From CAZHHH01 sp052400685 (GTDB lineage: Bacteria; Bacteroidota; Bacteroidia; Bacteroidales; Marinilabiliaceae), in NCBI GenBank assembly GCA_052400685.1, contig JBQTGJ010000001.1: a stretch of DNA of 64,000 bases, one strand, 5' to 3'. The notes beneath the pieces were generated by a model. It worked only from the letters and a program-made list of their open reading frames with translations. It made no database searches and was not told where the DNA came from. Both the position numbers and the translations under genes were made by a program. This document shows, piece after piece, positions 61,654-64,000 of this stretch (within the stretch, counting starts at the first letter, position 1; each line of letters starts with the position of its first letter).

Positions 61654-61813
61654 ATAATTTCTTTTAAAGCAGGATTACCTATTTGGTGAAAGCCTGACTG
61701 TTTTGATCTTTTTATTTCTATTCTGCAATAAGAAGCCCTGACAACCCGAAAGTGAATTTCAGTGTTACGTTGTTGGTCTGAGAATGGAATAGCATTTTAT
61801 CGTAAACAATAAT

Positions 61814-63670
61814 TTAGCGGAAACGTTTTTCCAGTTCTTCATTGTCAATGATTGAAATAATGGTTTGTCCCCCTGGTGTGTAATGAGCCATTTGACAGGA
61901 AAATAAATTTCCTACCAACAGGGCCATCTCTTCCTGGGTAAGTGTTTCACCATATTTCATACAGGCATTGCGTGCCATGATGGCAGCCAACTGCTGTCGT
62001 ACTTCTTCACCCGGATTTACTTCTCCGGTTTTATAGGCTTCTAACAGGTTCTCCAAAAGTTGTGCCGTATTCACATTTTCAAATTCAGAAGGAATCCCTT
62101 TCACTGTAAAAGTGTTATTCTCCTCCTTAATATCGAAGCCAAAAATGGCCAAATCGTTTTTTATGTCTTTTAACAAGGCTGTCTCTTCGGCGTTGAAACT
62201 TAATGGTTCTCCAAATAAGAGTTGTTGAGTGGTGCTTTTGCGAGTTTGTATTTTGTTGAGAAAACGCTCGTAAAGGACCCGTTCGTGTGCGCGGCGTTGG
62301 TCAATAATCATCAACCCCGATTTTACCGGCGTGAGGATATAGCGACTTTTAACCTGGAAATAAGCCGCCGAAATTTCGGGTGCCTCATTGAGTGAGGTAT
62401 TATTTTGCGGCATGTCAATGTTATTGCTGCGCGATGGCAGGACAATGGTTTCGGGTGCCTCAAAATCATCGGGCTCGCTGCCGGCTTCTGATTCGAAACC
62501 ATTGTACAGCGATTCCCAATTGCGTGGTGCGGACTGGCGGTTGTGCGTTACGTTATTGCCCGTGTTGAAGGGGTTGTAATCCGGGTTAAAATGAACTTCC
62601 GGGATTTTGACCTCCGCATTGGGATTGAGCGTTGGAATGTTGACTTGTCCTTCGGTGTCGAAATCGATGGATGGTACGATGTTAAATTTTCCCAAACTTT
62701 CGCGTATGGAGGCGTTGAGTACTTTCCATATCAGTTTTTCGTCGCTGAATTTTATCTCTGTTTTGGTTGGGTGAATGTTGACATCAATATATTCAGGGTC
62801 AATGTCAAAAAAGATGAAATAGGTGGGGATGGCATCCGGCGAAATAAGGTTTTCATAGGCATTCACAATGGCCTTGTGCAGGTAGGGGTGCCGCATAAAG
62901 CGATTGTTGACGAAGAAATACTGATCGCCGCTGGTTTTACGGGCGCTTTCAGGTTTTCCGGTGAACCCTGTGATGTTAACCACTGTCGCATCACTATCTA
63001 TCGGTATGAGCTGTGTATTAATCGATTTATTCATCATGCCGGAGATGCGCTGACGCAGATTGGCTGCCGGCAGGTTCATCAGCAGCAGATTGTTGTGCGT
63101 AAGTTTAAAACTTACACGTGTGTTGGCCAGTGCCACGCGTTGCACTTCGGTAATGATATGCCGGAGTTCGGTGGTGTCCGACTTCAGAAATTTACGACGG
63201 GCCGGGATGTTGTAAAAGAGGTTGCGGATGATGAAGTTACTGCCTTTGGGGCAGCTTACCGGTTCTTGTTTCTCAATTTTTGAGGCCGCTATTTCTATGT
63301 GAACGCCCAGCTCGGACTCTTCGCGTCGTGTTATCAGTTCTACCTGTGCCACCGCGGCTATTGAAGCCAGTGCTTCACCCCTGAAACCCATTGTGCGAAT
63401 GGAAAACAGATCGGTAGCCTGCCGTATTTTTGAGGTGGCATGACGCTCAAAAGCCATACGGGCATCTGTCTCTGACATGCCTGTGCCATTATCAATTACC
63501 TGAATCAACGTGCGTCCGGCATCTTTTATTACTATTTCTATTTCTGTGGCTCCGGCATCAATGGCGTTTTCTGCTAATTCTTTAATGGCCGAAGCAGGAC
63601 GTTGTATCACCTCCCCGGCGGCTATTTGGTTGGCCACCGAATCGGGTAATAGTTGGATTATATCTGCCAT
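61814..63670 (-). CDS. mutL: DNA mismatch repair protein MutL
   Basis: 618 residues from the ATG at 63670 (MADIIQLLPDSVANQIAAGE), preceded by AGGAAA. An upstream start at 63760 is rejected because conservation begins at MADII. GHKL ATPase motifs: KELAENAIDAGAT, VIDNGTGM, TMGFRGEALASIAAV. The middle ~380-450 is an acidic, Asn-rich linker. The C-terminal dimerisation domain contains IIDQRRAHERVLYERF, where endonuclease-type MutL has DQHA(x)2E. It also has ARNACMKYGETLTQEEM and CQMAHYTPGGQTII. It couples MutS mismatch recognition to strand removal. Confidence 0.96.
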   Translation of the reverse strand: MADIIQLLPDSVANQIAAGEVIQRPASAIKELAENAIDAGATEIEIVIKDAGRTLIQVIDNGTGMSETDARMAFERHATSKIRQATDLFSIRTMGFRGEALASIAAVAQVELITRREESELGVHIEIAASKIEKQEPVSCPKGSNFIIRNLFYNIPARRKFLKSDTTELRHIITEVQRVALANTRVSFKLTHNNLLLMNLPAANLRQRISGMMNKSINTQLIPIDSDATVVNITGFTGKPESARKTSGDQYFFVNNRFMRHPYLHKAIVNAYENLISPDAIPTYFIFFDIDPEYIDVNIHPTKTEIKFSDEKLIWKVLNASIRESLGKFNIVPSIDFDTEGQVNIPTLNPNAEVKIPEVHFNPDYNPFNTGNNVTHNRQSAPRNWESLYNGFESEAGSEPDDFEAPETIVLPSRSNNIDMPQNNTSLNEAPEISAAYFQVKSRYILTPVKSGLMIIDQRRAHERVLYERFLNKIQTRKSTTQQLLFGEPLSFNAEETALLKDIKNDLAIFGFDIKEENNTFTVKGIPSEFENVNTAQLLENLLEAYKTGEVNPGEEVRQQLAAIMARNACMKYGETLTQEEMALLVGNLFSCQMAHYTPGGQTIISIIDNEELEKRFR

Positions 63671-63725
63671 CTGTTTTCCTGCACTTTTTTTGGTGTGGTT
63701 GATGTTATGTTGCCCTTTTTTTGTG

Positions 63726-64000
63726 TTATAGAAATTTGCTGTACCAGTCGTATCCGGCATTTAACAAATAATAAAACAGGGCCATGAGAATGATCAGAAT
63801 CACTACAAGACGTAAATTTGAGGTGCGGCGTTCTTGTTGTCCGGCGTCGTAGCGGGTCCTTATCTTTGGCCGCATCTGTCCTTTTATGCGGCTCTTGAAG
63901 GTCGATTTATCCTCTTCGGTGTCGGCCGAGGGTGAAAGCCCCAACTCTTTCCTGATGCGCCGTTCTCTCTCAATGCGTTCTTCCCTGGCCTCATCATAAT
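63726..64000 (-). CDS. Small membrane protein, N terminus outside the window
   Basis: At least 90 residues, open to the right edge of the window. A charged cytoplasmic region (EEDKSTFKSRIKGQMRPKI) is followed by one transmembrane helix (LRLVVILIILMALFYYLL) and a short tail NAGYDWYSKFL. No family is recognised. It lies 55 bp upstream of mutL on the same strand and is probably co-transcribed with it. Confidence 0.7.
   Translation of the reverse strand, partial: YDEAREERIERERRIRKELGLSPSADTEEDKSTFKSRIKGQMRPKIRTRYDAGQQERRTSNLRLVVILIILMALFYYLLNAGYDWYSKFL

Noticed and set aside
63671..63760. Longer start for MutL
   Set aside because: Family conservation begins at MADIIQLLP, and a ribosome binding site precedes that ATG.
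1..64000. tRNA, rRNA, riboswitch or intact insertion sequence
   Set aside because: None was recognised on reading either strand. Small unfamiliar RNAs cannot be excluded without a covariance search.

Overview
The window looks like the chromosome of a marine or sediment-type Bacteroidota, probably near the Marinilabiliales. The evidence is SusC/SusD pairs, a one-protein hybrid two-component regulator, type IX secretion C-terminal domains, TAnnTTTG-type -7 promoter boxes, many secreted sulfatases and weak Shine-Dalgarno sites. This placement is inferred from gene content and is not a database result.

Layout. (1) 1-3669: the end of an unknown gene, a small membrane protein, and about 2 kb of decaying mobile DNA. 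That DNA holds a truncated XRE regulator, two relics of a REP-associated (RAYT) transposase, four REP palindromes and eight 22-bp tandem repeats. (2) 3670-7709: a secreted fibronectin-III protein and an outer-membrane beta-barrel-like protein. (3) 8356-10518: an orphan heparinase II/III-type lyase between two copies of a palindromic repeat. (4) 11062-13688, minus strand: metY, folA, thyA. (5) 14288-58419: a large polysaccharide utilization locus (PUL). (6) 58731-64000, minus strand: an endonuclease/exonuclease/phosphatase-family protein, two rhomboids, mutL and a partial membrane protein.

The PUL has two arms around a minus-strand hybrid regulator (36776-40861). The left arm carries two SusC/SusD pairs, a DUF1735-type surface lipoprotein, a sulfatase, a beta-helix protein, a SurA-N-like lipoprotein, two SASA-type acetylesterases and a GH2 enzyme. 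The right arm carries a GH88 unsaturated glucuronyl hydrolase, a type IX-secreted protein, two iduronate-sulfatase-like lipoproteins, a heparinase-like lyase, a third sulfatase, a second beta-helix protein and a 1340-residue sulfatase/beta-propeller/DNRLRE/FN3 fusion. Together these fit breakdown of a sulfated, acetylated glycan containing uronic acid. Lyases would cut the chain, sulfatases and esterases would strip substituents, SusCD would import oligosaccharides, and GH88 and GH2 would finish the job. The exact glycan cannot be read from sequence. No rhamnosidase or fucosidase was seen, so classical ulvan or fucoidan is less likely than a glycosaminoglycan-like polymer.

Two repeat families overlie the genes. 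The first is an 86-100 bp unit that starts with ATGAAACGA and ends exactly at the ATG of the next gene. It sits in the sense direction before at least six PUL genes plus the regulator, sometimes in tandem, and contains a TTG-N21-TA promoter-like signature. It looks like a portable promoter/leader cassette and is the most unusual feature here. The second is a roughly 145-bp MITE-like element with about 18-bp terminal inverted repeats and TA ends. At least thirteen full or partial copies are present, several touching stop codons.
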